The translations under genes were made by a program, and so were the position numbers. From Janthinobacterium sp. 61 (GTDB lineage Bacteria > Pseudomonadota > Gammaproteobacteria > Burkholderiales > Burkholderiaceae_D), in contig NZ_PJMQ01000001.1 of NCBI RefSeq assembly GCF_002846335.1, forward strand, positions 2,666,001-2,730,000: a DNA stretch of 64,000 nucleotides. The letters run 5' to 3'. The number at the start of each line of letters is the position of its first letter. Position 1 is the first letter of the stretch. Shown one piece after another: positions 54,505 through 63,717 of this stretch. The notes below the pieces were generated by a model. The model was not told the origin of the DNA and ran no database searches. It saw only the letters and a program-made list of their open reading frames with translations.

Positions 54505-55347
54505 TTGGATAAAGCCGACAGCGCGGCCAATCTGCTTGCCGTGCGCGGGCAAGCACCGAAAGGCATCGTGGATCCACAGGCGGCGGCCCGCCGCATACGC
54601 CTGGCGACCTATCCACCGGCTGCAGCGCTGGCGCCGTTCGTCGAGTATTGCTGGGTGGTCGAATGGGACCGGCGGGGCTGCGCACCGGAGACGCAGCGCG
54701 TGCTGCCGTATCCGAACGCCCATCTGGTTTTCGATGCCGGACGCACTGCCATTCATGGCGTGGTGCGCGGCGCCTTTGACAGGCCATTGATCGGTGCAGG
54801 CAAAGTACTGGGCGTGCGTTTCGCGCCAGGTGGCCTGCGCCCGTTCATCACGCAGCCACTGTCAAGCTTCATCGACACGACCATCGCGGCCGAGGCGCTG
54901 CTGGGCATGCCTGCAGCGCAAGCCGAGGCGCGGGTGTTAGGCAAGTCCGACGATCTGGCCATGGTGGCGCAGGCACAGGCACTGCTGCTGGCAAGACTGC
55001 CGCAGGTCGATGATGCTGCCCTGCTGTCCGCCCGCTTGACTGCCGCGGCAGCGGCCCATAACGGTCCGGCGAGTGTGGCGCAACTGTGCGAAAAAATGGC
55101 CATTGGCGAACGCAGGCTGCAGCGCCTGTTCGCCAACTACGTAGGCGTGCCGCCGAAATGGGTCATACAGCGCTACCGTCTGCAGGAGGCGATATGGCGC
55201 CTGGCGCAGCCCGATGCACCCGACCTGGCCAGCCTGGCACATGAACTGGGCTTTTTTGACCAGGCCCATTTCAGCCGCAGTTTTGCGGAACTGGTGGGCA
55301 GCACGCCGCTCGACTATCGCCGCTCGCAATTGGCGAAAGTCGCCTAG
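54505..55347 (+). CDS. AraC family transcriptional regulator
   Basis: 280 aa. N-terminal DUF6597-like ligand region (FVEYCWVVEWDRRG, LPYPNAHLVFDAG, APGGLRPF) and C-terminal double HTH (AIGERRLQRLFANYVGVPPK, LASLAHELGFFDQAHFSRSF). It starts at TTG 54505 with GGAG about 9 bases upstream; no early ATG exists. Divergent from the DUF3224 gene, 83 bases away, which it may control. Confidence 0.87.
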   Translation: MDKADSAANLLAVRGQAPKGIVDPQAAARRIRLATYPPAAALAPFVEYCWVVEWDRRGCAPETQRVLPYPNAHLVFDAGRTAIHGVVRGAFDRPLIGAGKVLGVRFAPGGLRPFITQPLSSFIDTTIAAEALLGMPAAQAEARVLGKSDDLAMVAQAQALLLARLPQVDDAALLSARLTAAAAAHNGPASVAQLCEKMAIGERRLQRLFANYVGVPPKWVIQRYRLQEAIWRLAQPDAPDLASLAHELGFFDQAHFSRSFAELVGSTPLDYRRSQLAKVA

Positions 55348-55389
55348 CCCGGCGCTTCAGTGCACTCACCACATCGCACTGCACTGCAG

Positions 55390-56304
55390 TCATGTTCGCC
55401 GCCCCTGCTTTCCTATGCTCGCGCTCATCATGTCGAACAGGGTGCGTGACGCGGGCGGCATCGCATACTGATGCCGGCTAATCAAGCCCAGTGTCCGCTT
55501 CACGGCAGGATTGACGAGCGGCACGCCGACCACCGTGCTTTGCCGCTCCGGCAAAATGGACAGCCCCGGCACCGCTGCCACGCCCAACCCCGACTCCACC
55601 AGCGCCAATATGCCTGATACATGGTTGATCTCGCACGAGATCCAAGGGTGCTTTTCCACGCCAGCCAGCGCTGCATCGAGCACGCTGCGGTTGCCGCTCG
55701 ACTTGGCCACCGAGATATAGCGCTCGTCGACGGTGTCCTTCCAGTTCAGTTTCTTGCGCTTGGCCAGCCGGTGATCGTGCCGCATCGCCAGCACGTAGGT
55801 CTCGACGTAGATGGGCTGGAAATTGATCTCCGGATTTTCCGCGCCGGTAAAGCTGATGCCGAAATCCGCCTCCCCCGCCAGCACGAGATTGAGCACGTCT
55901 TGGGCGCTTTCGTCATGCACACGCACGCGGATTTTCGGAAACTGCGCGCTGAAGCGCTTGAGCACGTCAGGCAGGAAATGCCATACGGCCGAAGGCACGC
56001 AGGCGAACGTCACCGTTCCGGTGCGGTGTGCGGCGAGGTCGGCGACGCCCAGTACGGCATCCTCCAGGCCATTGAGCGCATCGCGTACGTTCACCAAAAA
56101 CACCTGTCCGACATTGGTTAGCTGCACGCGCCGGGTGGTGCGTTCGAACAGCTTGACACCCAGCGCATCCTCCAGTTTTTCGATGCGGCGGCTGAGCGCC
56201 GGCTGCGACAGGAACAGGTCGGCTGCGGCCTGGCGAAAGCTGTTGCGCTCCGCCACTGCCACGAAGGCCTGCAAATCATGAAGTTCGTAATTGATGCGTG
56301 CCAT
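55390..56304 (-). CDS. LysR family transcriptional regulator
   Basis: 304 aa. HTH in LQAFVAVAERNSFRQAAADL and FLSQPALSRRIEKLEDALGV; effector domain follows. It is divergent from the porin remnant, binding protein and MFS transporter, and is likely their regulator, comparable to the LysR regulators of citrate/tricarballylate uptake genes. RBS AGGGAT precedes the ATG. Confidence 0.9.
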   Translation of the reverse strand: MARINYELHDLQAFVAVAERNSFRQAAADLFLSQPALSRRIEKLEDALGVKLFERTTRRVQLTNVGQVFLVNVRDALNGLEDAVLGVADLAAHRTGTVTFACVPSAVWHFLPDVLKRFSAQFPKIRVRVHDESAQDVLNLVLAGEADFGISFTGAENPEINFQPIYVETYVLAMRHDHRLAKRKKLNWKDTVDERYISVAKSSGNRSVLDAALAGVEKHPWISCEINHVSGILALVESGLGVAAVPGLSILPERQSTVVGVPLVNPAVKRTLGLISRHQYAMPPASRTLFDMMSASIGKQGRRT

Positions 56305-56413
56305 GCATTAATCCCTGGAAAAATTGCAATTATCAAATTATGCCATTTCAACGATGATGGGATCCTAATACTGAGCCTCGCCAAGAAGGCATCACTTAAA
56401 AAACGGAGACACC

Positions 56414-56827
56414 ATGCCCGCCATTTGCAGCGGCGTCAACAACACAAACCGCTGGGGCGTGCGCGGCCAAAGCCGAGAAGCTGTGCGACCGGCAGGCCTG
56501 GACCGACCTCAAGCCGCCGCTCGGATCGGTGTATCTGGGACGCCAGGCGACCATGCTGGGCGACACCAACGCGCCGTTGGACCCGCTGGCGATCCGCTGC
56601 GCCTCCCTCCATCTGAACATCGACATCGCGCAGCGCCACGGGCCATGTCGATGACGGCTTCCAGCGCGCTTTCGCCTACCCGGAAAAAAACGCTCTCGCC
56701 ACGCTCGGCCCTGGACCTCGAATTGGACTACACCCTGTGGCAAGGCGATACCGCCGGCGTCACAGGAGCGCGGGCCAACGACCGCAAAGGCATGAGCCTG
56801 ACGTTCGGCCTCATGCGCAAATTTTAA
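56414..56827 (+). pseudogene. Degenerate Gram-negative porin gene
   Basis: Three porin fragments lie in order but in different frames: SGVNNTNRWGVRG (porin N-terminal barrel) at 56430, then KLCDRQAWTDLKPPLGSVYL and GRQATMLGDTNAPLDP in another frame from about 56475, then DYTLWQGDTAGVTGARANDR and MSLTFGLMRKF, ending in the C-terminal Phe used for outer-membrane insertion. The total is far shorter than a 350-aa porin, so large internal deletions and at least two frameshifts are required. Confidence 0.78.
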
Positions 56828-56844
56828 CGACAGGAGAAACAACG

Positions 56845-57648
56845 ATGCTTCAACATATCCTGGTGCGGCGATCCGCCCCCATACTGGCCGGCTTCATGCT
56901 GCTCGCCGCCGGCGTGGCCCACGCCGCCGACATCCGCGTGGTCAGCTCAGGCGGTTTCGCGCAGGCCTACAAAAACCTGGCGCCCACCTACGAGCGCGCC
57001 AGCGGCAACCATCTGCTGTCCGAATGGGGGCCGTCGATGGGTACCACAAAGAATGCGATCACGGCGCGGCTGGCACGCGGCGAACCGATCGACGTCGTCA
57101 TCATGGTGGGCGACGCGCTCGACAAGCTGATGCAGGAGGGGCGCCTGGTCCCCGGCAGCAAGGTAGTCCTGGCGAATTCGCCGATTGCCTGCGCCGTGCG
57201 GCGCGGTGCGGCAAAGCCCGACATCAGCACCACCGAGGGCTTGCGCAGCGCTTTCCTGCACGCGAACAAGGTGGCCTATTCGGACAGCGCCAGCGGCGAA
57301 TACATCGAGAAGCAACTGATGAAGAAACTGCACATCTCGGAACAGATGCAGGGCAAGGCCGCAAAAATTCCCGCCACCCCCGTCGGTGAAATCATCGCGC
57401 ATGGCGAGGCAGATTTTGGCTGCCAGCAGCGCAGCGAACTGCTGCCGGTCGAGGGCATCGACATCGTCGGCCTGCTGCCGCCGGAAGTACAACTGATAAC
57501 GCAGTTTTCGGCAGCGCTGGTCCCGGGCGGCAAAGAACCAGAAGCCGGCCGCGCCTTGCTACGCTTCCTCGCCGCCCCTGCCAACGCCGGCGCGATCGAA
57601 GCAACCGGACTGGAACCGGTATCGGCACCCATGCCAATCACACACTAG
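56845..57648 (+). CDS. ModA-like extracellular solute-binding protein
   Basis: 267 aa. Signal peptide (PILAGFMLLAAGVAHAAD) then IRVVSSGGFAQAYKNLAPTY and EPIDVVIMVGDALDKLMQEG, the SBP_bac_11 (molybdate-binding-like) fold. There are no ABC genes beside it; it sits upstream of an MFS carrier, so it may bind an organic anion. ATG 56845 follows AGGAG. A 17-base gap separates it from the porin relic. Confidence 0.85.
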   Translation: MLQHILVRRSAPILAGFMLLAAGVAHAADIRVVSSGGFAQAYKNLAPTYERASGNHLLSEWGPSMGTTKNAITARLARGEPIDVVIMVGDALDKLMQEGRLVPGSKVVLANSPIACAVRRGAAKPDISTTEGLRSAFLHANKVAYSDSASGEYIEKQLMKKLHISEQMQGKAAKIPATPVGEIIAHGEADFGCQQRSELLPVEGIDIVGLLPPEVQLITQFSAALVPGGKEPEAGRALLRFLAAPANAGAIEATGLEPVSAPMPITH

Positions 57649-57682
57649 ACGACGTCACTCATCTTTCATCAATAGGTAAACC

Positions 57683-59017
57683 ATGGCCATTCCATCCACC
57701 GTCACGCCCAACGCCAAGGCTGCGCCGCCGCGCGCGCAGGTGCGCCCTCCCTCGCGCATCGCCACCGTCATCCGGGTGACGAGCGGGAACTTCATCGAAA
57801 TGTACGATTTTTTCCTGTTTGGTTTTTACGCGACGTATATTGCCAAGGCCTTCTTCCCAGCCACCAGCGAATACGCGGCCTTGATGATGACGTTCGCCAC
57901 CTTCGGCGCGGGTTTCTTCATGCGGCCGCTGGGCGCCATCATCCTCGGCAGCTATATCGACCGCATCGGCCGCCGCAAGGGCCTGGTGCTGACCTTGGCC
58001 ATCATGGCTTCCGGCACGGCGCTGATCGCCTTCGTGCCCGGTTATGCAACCATCGGGCTGCTGGCGCCGTTCCTGGTGCTGATCGGGCGTTTGCTGCAAG
58101 GCTTCTCCGCCGGCGTAGAACTGGGCGGCGTATCGGTCTACCTGTCCGAGATGGCGACACCGGGCAACAGGGGATATTACGTAAGCTGGCAATCGGCCAG
58201 TCAGCAAGTCGCCATCATCTTTTCCGCCGCGCTCGGCTACTGTCTCAACGAAACCTTGAGCAAGGAATTCATCGCGGACTGGGGCTGGCGCATCCCGTTC
58301 TTCATCGGTTGCTCTATCATCCCGGTGGTGTTCTACATCCGCCGTTCGCTACAGGAGACCGAGGCCTACCTGACGCGCAAGTCCCATCCGACGTTCCGGC
58401 AAATGCTGGGGACTATCACCCTCAACTGGCCGCTGGTCGTCGCCGGAACGATGCTGATCGTGCTGACGACGGTCGCGTTCTACCTGATCACCGTCTACAC
58501 GCCGACCTTCGGCAAGAACGTGCTCAAGCTGAGCACAGAGGAAAGCCTGCTCGTCACGCTGTGCATCGGCTTGTCGAACTTCATCTGGCTGCCCCTCATG
58601 GGCGCTCTGTCCGACCGGATCGGGCGCTGGCCAATCATGGCCGCGTGCTCGGCGCTGACGGTGCTGACCGCCTATCCGGCCTTGTCCTGGCTGGTCGCCC
58701 ATCCCAGTTTCGACCACATGCTCATGGTGGAGCTGTGGCTGTCCTTCCTCTATGGCAGTTACAACGGGGCCACCATCGTCGCGCTGACGGAAATCATCCC
58801 GGCCAGCGTCAGGACCACGGGTTTTTCGCTGGCCTACAGTCTGGCCACCGCGCTGTTCGGCGGCATGACGCCGCTGGTATCGACCTTGCTGATCGAAAGC
58901 ACCGGCGACAAGGCGGCGCCAGGCTACTGGATGGCAGGCGCCGGCGCCATCAGCCTGCTGGCCACGTGGCTGATCTATCGCGGCATCGTCAAGGAGCGCC
59001 ATCCCGTCCCGGCATGA
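57683..59017 (+). CDS. MFS transporter, metabolite:H+ symporter (citrate-type)
   Basis: 444 aa, 12 [22 protein letters not shown] and [20 protein letters not shown] are motifs of the MHS branch that includes CitA and Tcu[14 protein letters not shown] is the MFS loop 2-3 motif. The likely substrate is a tricarboxylate such as citrate or tricarballylate. It follows the binding-protein gene by 34 bases. RBS AGGTAAACC. Confidence 0.9.
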   Translation: MAIPSTVTPNAKAAPPRAQVRPPSRIATVIRVTSGNFIEMYDFFLFGFYATYIAKAFFPATSEYAALMMTFATFGAGFFMRPLGAIILGSYIDRIGRRKGLVLTLAIMASGTALIAFVPGYATIGLLAPFLVLIGRLLQGFSAGVELGGVSVYLSEMATPGNRGYYVSWQSASQQVAIIFSAALGYCLNETLSKEFIADWGWRIPFFIGCSIIPVVFYIRRSLQETEAYLTRKSHPTFRQMLGTITLNWPLVVAGTMLIVLTTVAFYLITVYTPTFGKNVLKLSTEESLLVTLCIGLSNFIWLPLMGALSDRIGRWPIMAACSALTVLTAYPALSWLVAHPSFDHMLMVELWLSFLYGSYNGATIVALTEIIPASVRTTGFSLAYSLATALFGGMTPLVSTLLIESTGDKAAPGYWMAGAGAISLLATWLIYRGIVKERHPVPA

Positions 59018-59052
59018 ACCCGTCCCACCTGGCCAGACGGCATGTCATGGTG

Positions 59053-59679
59053 TCATGGCCAGGCGGGCCGGCGCATGTGAAACAGGCTGTCCGGTCCGAT
59101 CTCAAAATAATCGGCCGGCCCGCCACCGCGCAATATCGGTGCAGCGGCGGCCGTGTCGTACACGCCATCGCTCAACAGATGGCGCGCGATATGCACGCCC
59201 ACCACTTCACCCAGCACCAGCCAGCTGCCGACACCATCGCCATTGACGCCTTGCAGCTCGATGATTTGCGTGCGCCGGCATTCGAAGGACACGGGGCTTT
59301 CGGCTACGCGCGGCACATTGACGATGCGCGAGGCGGCCGGGCTCAAGCCGGCCAGCGCGAATTCGTCGACGTCGGGCGGCGCCGCCGCGCAGCTGAGGTT
59401 CATCGCCTCGGCCAGCGGACGCGTCGCCAGGTTCCACACGAATTCGCCCGTCTGCTCGATATTGCGCAAAGTGTCCTTGCGGCCGATGCTGGAAAACCCG
59501 ATCAGCGGCGGCGTGTAATTGAAGGCGTTGAAAAAACTGTAGGGCGCCAGGTTCAGCACGCCTGCGCTGCTGCGCGTGGCGATCCAGCCGATCGGCCGTG
59601 GCCCCACAATCGCGTTGAAGGGATCGTGCGGCAGGCCGTGGCCCTGCGCAGGTTCATAAAAGTGAATGGGGTCAAGCAC
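59053..59679 (-). CDS. Flavin reductase family protein (FMN-binding)
   Basis: 208 aa. PFNAIVGPRPIGWIATRSSA and LNLAPYSFFNAFNYTPPLIG are the FMN-binding flavin-reductase-like segments. Members reduce flavins or act as FMN oxidoreductases; partner unknown. Start GTG 59679 (reads LDPIHFYEP) has AGGA upstream; a TTG 18 bases earlier has no RBS. Convergent with the MFS gene. Confidence 0.88.
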   Translation of the reverse strand: MLDPIHFYEPAQGHGLPHDPFNAIVGPRPIGWIATRSSAGVLNLAPYSFFNAFNYTPPLIGFSSIGRKDTLRNIEQTGEFVWNLATRPLAEAMNLSCAAAPPDVDEFALAGLSPAASRIVNVPRVAESPVSFECRRTQIIELQGVNGDGVGSWLVLGEVVGVHIARHLLSDGVYDTAAAAPILRGGGPADYFEIGPDSLFHMRRPAWP

Positions 59680-59887
59680 GCGCGTTCCTGAAGTCAAAAG
59701 AAGTCAAAGGCGCCCGGGGATGGAGCGCCTGAAACGACAGCTTACTGGAATTGCCGCCACCACGTTGCCAGCCCGCCGGCGCCAGGTGCGCTCGTACACA
59801 GACGACCAAGGCGACAATTGTATGGCGCGCCCCTGCACGCCTCGCTTATGATGGCACAACTCAACCCTTATCATAGCGCTACCGCCC

Positions 59888-60949
59888 ATGCATACACTCA
59901 CGCTGCACCAGAAAGTGTTCTTGCTCCTCTTGAGCATCGTCACCATCGGCTTCGGCTGGATACTGGCGCCATACGCTGGCGCCATCTTCTGGGGCGTCAT
60001 CCTGGCGATCCTGTTTGCACCTGTGTATCGCTGGCTGCTGCGGAAAACCAAGGGCCGCGCCGGCCTGGCGTCGGTGCTGACCTTGCTGCTCATCGTCGTC
60101 ATCGTGATCCTGCCGCTGTCGCTCATTTCAGTGTCGCTGATGAACCAGGCGGCCAGCGTAGTGGAAATGGTACGTTCGGGCGAAATCACGGTCGGCATGT
60201 TCTTCAATAAAATCATGGCGGTGCTGCCGCAATGGCTGATCAATTTGCTCGAGCGCTTCAATCTGAGCAGCCTGGCCAGCCTGCAGGACAAGCTGGCCGA
60301 GGGCGCCACGCAGCTGAGCCAGGTGGTGGCGGTGAAAGCCATCAATGTGGGCCTGTACACCTTTGAATTCCTCACCAGCCTGTGCATCATGCTGTATCTG
60401 CTGTTTTTCCTCATGCGCGATGGCTCCGCCCTGTCGGCCCGCATCAAGGGTGCCGTGCCGCTGAGCCGCAAGTACAAGCAGCGCCTGTTCACCAATTTCA
60501 CCACGGTGATCCGCGCTACGGTGAAGGGCAACATCCTCGTGGCGATTGCCCAGGGTGCCCTCGGTGGCCTGGCGTTCTGGTTCCTGGACGTGCCCGCCCC
60601 CCTGCTGTGGGCAGTGCTGATGGCCTTCCTGTCGCTGCTGCCAGCCGTCGGCGCCGCCCTCGTCTGGGCGCCCGTGGCCGTCTACTTCCTGGCCACCGGC
60701 GCCATCTGGCAAGGCGCAGGCCTGGCCGCCTTCGGCGTCTTCGTCATCGGCCTGGTCGACAACGTGCTGCGCCCCATCCTGGTGGGCAAGGACACCAAGA
60801 TGCCCGACTACGTGGTGCTGCTGTCGACCGTGGGCGGCATGGCCCTGTTTGGCCTGAACGGCTTCGTCATCGGCCCCGTCGTGGCGGCCCTGTTCATCGC
60901 TTCGTGGGATCTGTTCGTCTCGGCCAGCGAGTTCCAGGCCGAGGATTAA
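59888..60949 (+). CDS. AI-2E family transporter
   Basis: 353 aa with about eight TM. GAIFWGVILAILFAPVYRWL, the long central helical region and the C-terminal GLVDNVLRPILVGKDTKMPD are hallmark of the AI-2E (UPF0118) family, which includes autoinducer-2 exporter TqsA and Na+/H+ antiporters; substrate not determined. Confidence 0.92.
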   Translation: MHTLTLHQKVFLLLLSIVTIGFGWILAPYAGAIFWGVILAILFAPVYRWLLRKTKGRAGLASVLTLLLIVVIVILPLSLISVSLMNQAASVVEMVRSGEITVGMFFNKIMAVLPQWLINLLERFNLSSLASLQDKLAEGATQLSQVVAVKAINVGLYTFEFLTSLCIMLYLLFFLMRDGSALSARIKGAVPLSRKYKQRLFTNFTTVIRATVKGNILVAIAQGALGGLAFWFLDVPAPLLWAVLMAFLSLLPAVGAALVWAPVAVYFLATGAIWQGAGLAAFGVFVIGLVDNVLRPILVGKDTKMPDYVVLLSTVGGMALFGLNGFVIGPVVAALFIASWDLFVSASEFQAED

Positions 60950-60979
60950 AGCGTGGCGACCTGGCCAAGCGGGAAACAG

Positions 60980-61687
60980 ATGCGCATCAACCCTGCACGA
61001 CAGGAGCATGATTTTTCTCTCGGCCAGCGTCCCCATGGCCGCTACATCGCCGCGATTATCCTGCTGCACCTGGCGCTGTTCTGGGCCGCTACGCAGCCCG
61101 TACACACCAGCATCGAGCACGATGACCGGGTCTGGCTGCAGCTGACGCCACCACTGCCGCCAACACGAGGGTTGATTCCACCCGCCGAGCCAGATCCAGC
61201 GCCGGCACCTCCGCCAACCCTTCCATCGAGCACGGCAAGCGTGTCGCCACAGAAGGAGGCGCCAGCACCGGTGCAGGACCAGCCGCAAGACGATGCCCTG
61301 TCGGCAGAACCGGTGCCTGCCGCACCCAAGGCCGCCCCCCTCACCCTGGCGCAACAGGCGCTGCAGGCAGCCGGCGCCATCGACCGCCAACTACGCGCAG
61401 AGCATCCGCAGGAATTCGTGGCGCCGCCCGAGACGCCGCACACGCGCCTGGCGAAAGGCTTCGCGGAAGCGCATGCGGCGGTCAAGCCGAAGTGGTTCGA
61501 AGCAGCACGTATCGAACTGTGGAGCGCACCAAACGATCCCAAGCGCATCTACCGCGTCATCACGGCGACCGGTGAATACTGCATCTATTTGCCGGACAAA
61601 GGCAATATGACGCTGAACCTCAGCGCGCGATCCGGCTACGCCGGTTTTGGCGAAGGGACTGCGGCGCCTTGTCCCATCAGGTTCTAA
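60980..61687 (+). CDS. Single-pass proline-rich protein (TonB-like layout)
   Basis: 235 aa, not recognised. One TM (YIAAIILLHLALFWAAT, about 21-38) follows a short cytoplasmic end, then a Pro-rich linker (PPAEPDPAPAPPPTLP) and a C-terminal region with a Cys pair (EYCIYLP and PCPIRF). The layout recalls TonB or PG-spanning proteins, but the TonB C-terminal signature is missing. The frame is open to GTG 60953, 3 bases after the AI-2E stop, so the pair may be co-transcribed. Confidence 0.75.
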   Translation: MRINPARQEHDFSLGQRPHGRYIAAIILLHLALFWAATQPVHTSIEHDDRVWLQLTPPLPPTRGLIPPAEPDPAPAPPPTLPSSTASVSPQKEAPAPVQDQPQDDALSAEPVPAAPKAAPLTLAQQALQAAGAIDRQLRAEHPQEFVAPPETPHTRLAKGFAEAHAAVKPKWFEAARIELWSAPNDPKRIYRVITATGEYCIYLPDKGNMTLNLSARSGYAGFGEGTAAPCPIRF

Positions 61688-61740
61688 CGACGAGTGAAGG
61701 TGGGTAGCGGGAGGTGTACGAACAGCCCGGATCGCTTGCA

Positions 61741-61769
61741 TTGACACTGCCATTGCACTATCGTTACAG
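61741..61769 (+). promoter_or_regulatory. Candidate sigma-70 promoter of the GST gene
   Basis: TTGACA (61741-61746) and TTACAG (61764-61769) with a 17-base spacer, 45 bases upstream of the GST start. Confidence 0.6.
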
Positions 61770-61813
61770 CACGCGCGTGTTGCCAACCTTGCAAAACAAC
61801 CGGAGATCCTACC

Positions 61814-62473
61814 GTGTCGCTCATCCTCTACGGCCATCCTTTTTCCTCGTACACGCAGAAGGTGCTCATTGCCCTGTACGAGAACGCCATACCGTTCGAC
61901 TTCCGCTGCCTGGCACCGGACATGCCGCAGCACCTGCAGCAGTGGCTGGCGCGCTGGCCGCTGCGCAAGTTTCCGCTGCTGGTGGACGGGGAGCGCAACG
62001 TCGCCGAGACCAGCATCATCATCGAATACCTGCAAGTGGCCCATCCCGGCCCGCTGCGCCTGCTGCCGGACGACTCGATGCAGGCGCTGGAAGTGCGCTT
62101 TCTCGACCGATACTTCGACCTGCATGTCATGACGCCCGTGCAGCTTGCCGTCGGCGCGGCCCTGACTGGCGACCCGGCGAAGACTGAGGAAAGCCGCGCG
62201 TTTGCCGGCGAAAAACTGGACCTCGCCTACGCCTGGCTGGAAACCCACCTGGCGGGCAGGACGTGGGCCGCCGGCGAAGACTTTACCCTGGCCGACTGCG
62301 CCGCCGCCCCGTCGCTGTTCTATGCCGACTGGACGCAGCCGATTCCCGCCGCGCTGCCCCTGCTGCGCGCCTACCGCGCGCGCCTGCTGGCCCGCCCATC
62401 GTTCGCCCGCGCTGTGGAAGAAGCACGCCCGTATCGCCACCTCTTTCCCCTGGGCGCGCCGCAGCGCGATTGA
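61814..62473 (+). CDS. Glutathione S-transferase family protein
   Basis: 219 aa. Thioredoxin-like N-terminal domain (LYGHPFSSYTQKVLIALYEN; KFPLLVDGERNVAETSIIIE) and the C-terminal helical domain with DFTLADCAAAPSLFYAD. Ser in HPFSSY is the probable GSH-activating residue. Starts at GTG 61814 with CCGGAG upstream. Substrate unknown. Confidence 0.9.
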   Translation: MSLILYGHPFSSYTQKVLIALYENAIPFDFRCLAPDMPQHLQQWLARWPLRKFPLLVDGERNVAETSIIIEYLQVAHPGPLRLLPDDSMQALEVRFLDRYFDLHVMTPVQLAVGAALTGDPAKTEESRAFAGEKLDLAYAWLETHLAGRTWAAGEDFTLADCAAAPSLFYADWTQPIPAALPLLRAYRARLLARPSFARAVEEARPYRHLFPLGAPQRD

Positions 62474-62479
62474 GGCGAC

Positions 62480-62785
62480 TCAGGCAAACACGGGGCGGAA
62501 AAAACTGCGCTCGTAGCTGACGATGCAGCGCGTCTCCTCCGCGTAGCGGAAAGCGGCCTGGCACTCGGCGTCCTGCATCGAGTCGCTGCGGTACTGCTCG
62601 TACAGGGCCAGGCTGGGGAATGAAAACATGGCCAGGGCCACGTTGCTGGTGCCTTCGGACGGTAAAAAGTAACCGTGGTGCTGGCCGCCGAAGCGTTCGA
62701 CCAGCGGTATCCACAGCTTGCCGTAGGCTTCGAATTCCGTCAGTTTGTACGGGTCGATGATGTAGCGCAAATAACAGGTGATCAT
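62480..62785 (-). CDS. NIPSNAP family protein
   Basis: 101 aa. MITCYLRYIIDPYKLTEFEA and GGQHHGYFLPSEGTSNVALA are NIPSNAP-type ferredoxin-like barrel motifs. Function unknown. Its start overlaps the WD40-gene stop (ATGA), so the last three genes of the window form a coupled minus-strand unit. Confidence 0.87.
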   Translation of the reverse strand: MITCYLRYIIDPYKLTEFEAYGKLWIPLVERFGGQHHGYFLPSEGTSNVALAMFSFPSLALYEQYRSDSMQDAECQAAFRYAEETRCIVSYERSFFRPVFA

Positions 62786-63717
62786 GCGGTTTCCTTGTAA
62801 ACGTTCACATCCATCAGCATGCCCGCTTCCCAGGAGCCGATGGCGGCCAGTGGCGAGCCAGGCAAAAAGTCCAGCGCGCAGGGATACGTAAAAGCGTCTT
62901 GTGCCAGCACGCCGAGCCCCGGCCAGCCGTAAAACAGCAGCTTGCCCTTGCCGATACGGCCCAGCGCGCTGCCGTCGGGCAGCCAGCGCAAGCCGTTACC
63001 CGTGCCGCCCCCCGCCTCCACGGGCACCTTGCCCAGGCAACTGCCGTCGGCCAGCGCGTACATGGAAAGGAATTCCGTGCCGCCCGCGTGGTGCAGCACG
63101 GCCAGATATTCCCCATCTGGCGACGGCGCGCACGACATCAGGCCTGGCAGCGACAACACTACCCTCCCGCCGCCCGTCCGCAGGGGCCAGTCCCACACAC
63201 TGCAGTAGTCGGGCGGCTGCAGCAGCCCCTCGTCCACCGACTTGACGCCGTGCTGTACCAGTAAACGCCGCCCGCCATCGATGGCGTCGATCGTGTGCAT
63301 GGCGCGCAGCATCTCGCCAGCATGCACCTGCGTGAAGAGCACCTCGCCCGTTTGCGCGTCGCGCAGCCGCAGGCTGCCATCCCAGCCGCCATCGGCCAGA
63401 TATCGCCCGCACGGCGACCATGCGGGGCCGCAGCCTTCGCCATCCTTCTTGTTTCGGAAGTTCAGCAGCAGCTGGCCCGCCTGCGCATCCACCACGGCCA
63501 TCTGGCCCGTCGTGCTCTTGATGGCCAGTTGACTGCCGTCGGGCGAAAACGCCATGCCCGACATGTGCGCGATGAACTTGCCGCGCCACAGTTTCTGCCG
63601 TGCCGCCACATCCCACAAGACCAGGTCGCGCCCCAGCACAGCCAGGCGCGTGCCATCGGGCGAAAAGCGCACGCCGTAGCTGCAACCGAGCTTCAGGGGC
63701 TTCGGCCTTGCCGTCAT
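62782..63717 (-). CDS. WD40-type repeat protein
   Basis: 311 aa. Repeating segments with YGVRFSPDGTRLAVLGRDLV, GMAFSPDGSQLAIKS and WSPCGRYLADGGWDGSLRLR mark beta-propeller blades; about six to seven can be drawn. No signal peptide or enzymatic domain, so probably a cytoplasmic protein-interaction platform. Start overlaps the GNAT stop (ATGA) and its stop overlaps the NIPSNAP start. Confidence 0.83.
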   Translation of the reverse strand: MTARPKPLKLGCSYGVRFSPDGTRLAVLGRDLVLWDVAARQKLWRGKFIAHMSGMAFSPDGSQLAIKSTTGQMAVVDAQAGQLLLNFRNKKDGEGCGPAWSPCGRYLADGGWDGSLRLRDAQTGEVLFTQVHAGEMLRAMHTIDAIDGGRRLLVQHGVKSVDEGLLQPPDYCSVWDWPLRTGGGRVVLSLPGLMSCAPSPDGEYLAVLHHAGGTEFLSMYALADGSCLGKVPVEAGGGTGNGLRWLPDGSALGRIGKGKLLFYGWPGLGVLAQDAFTYPCALDFLPGSPLAAIGSWEAGMLMDVNVYKETA

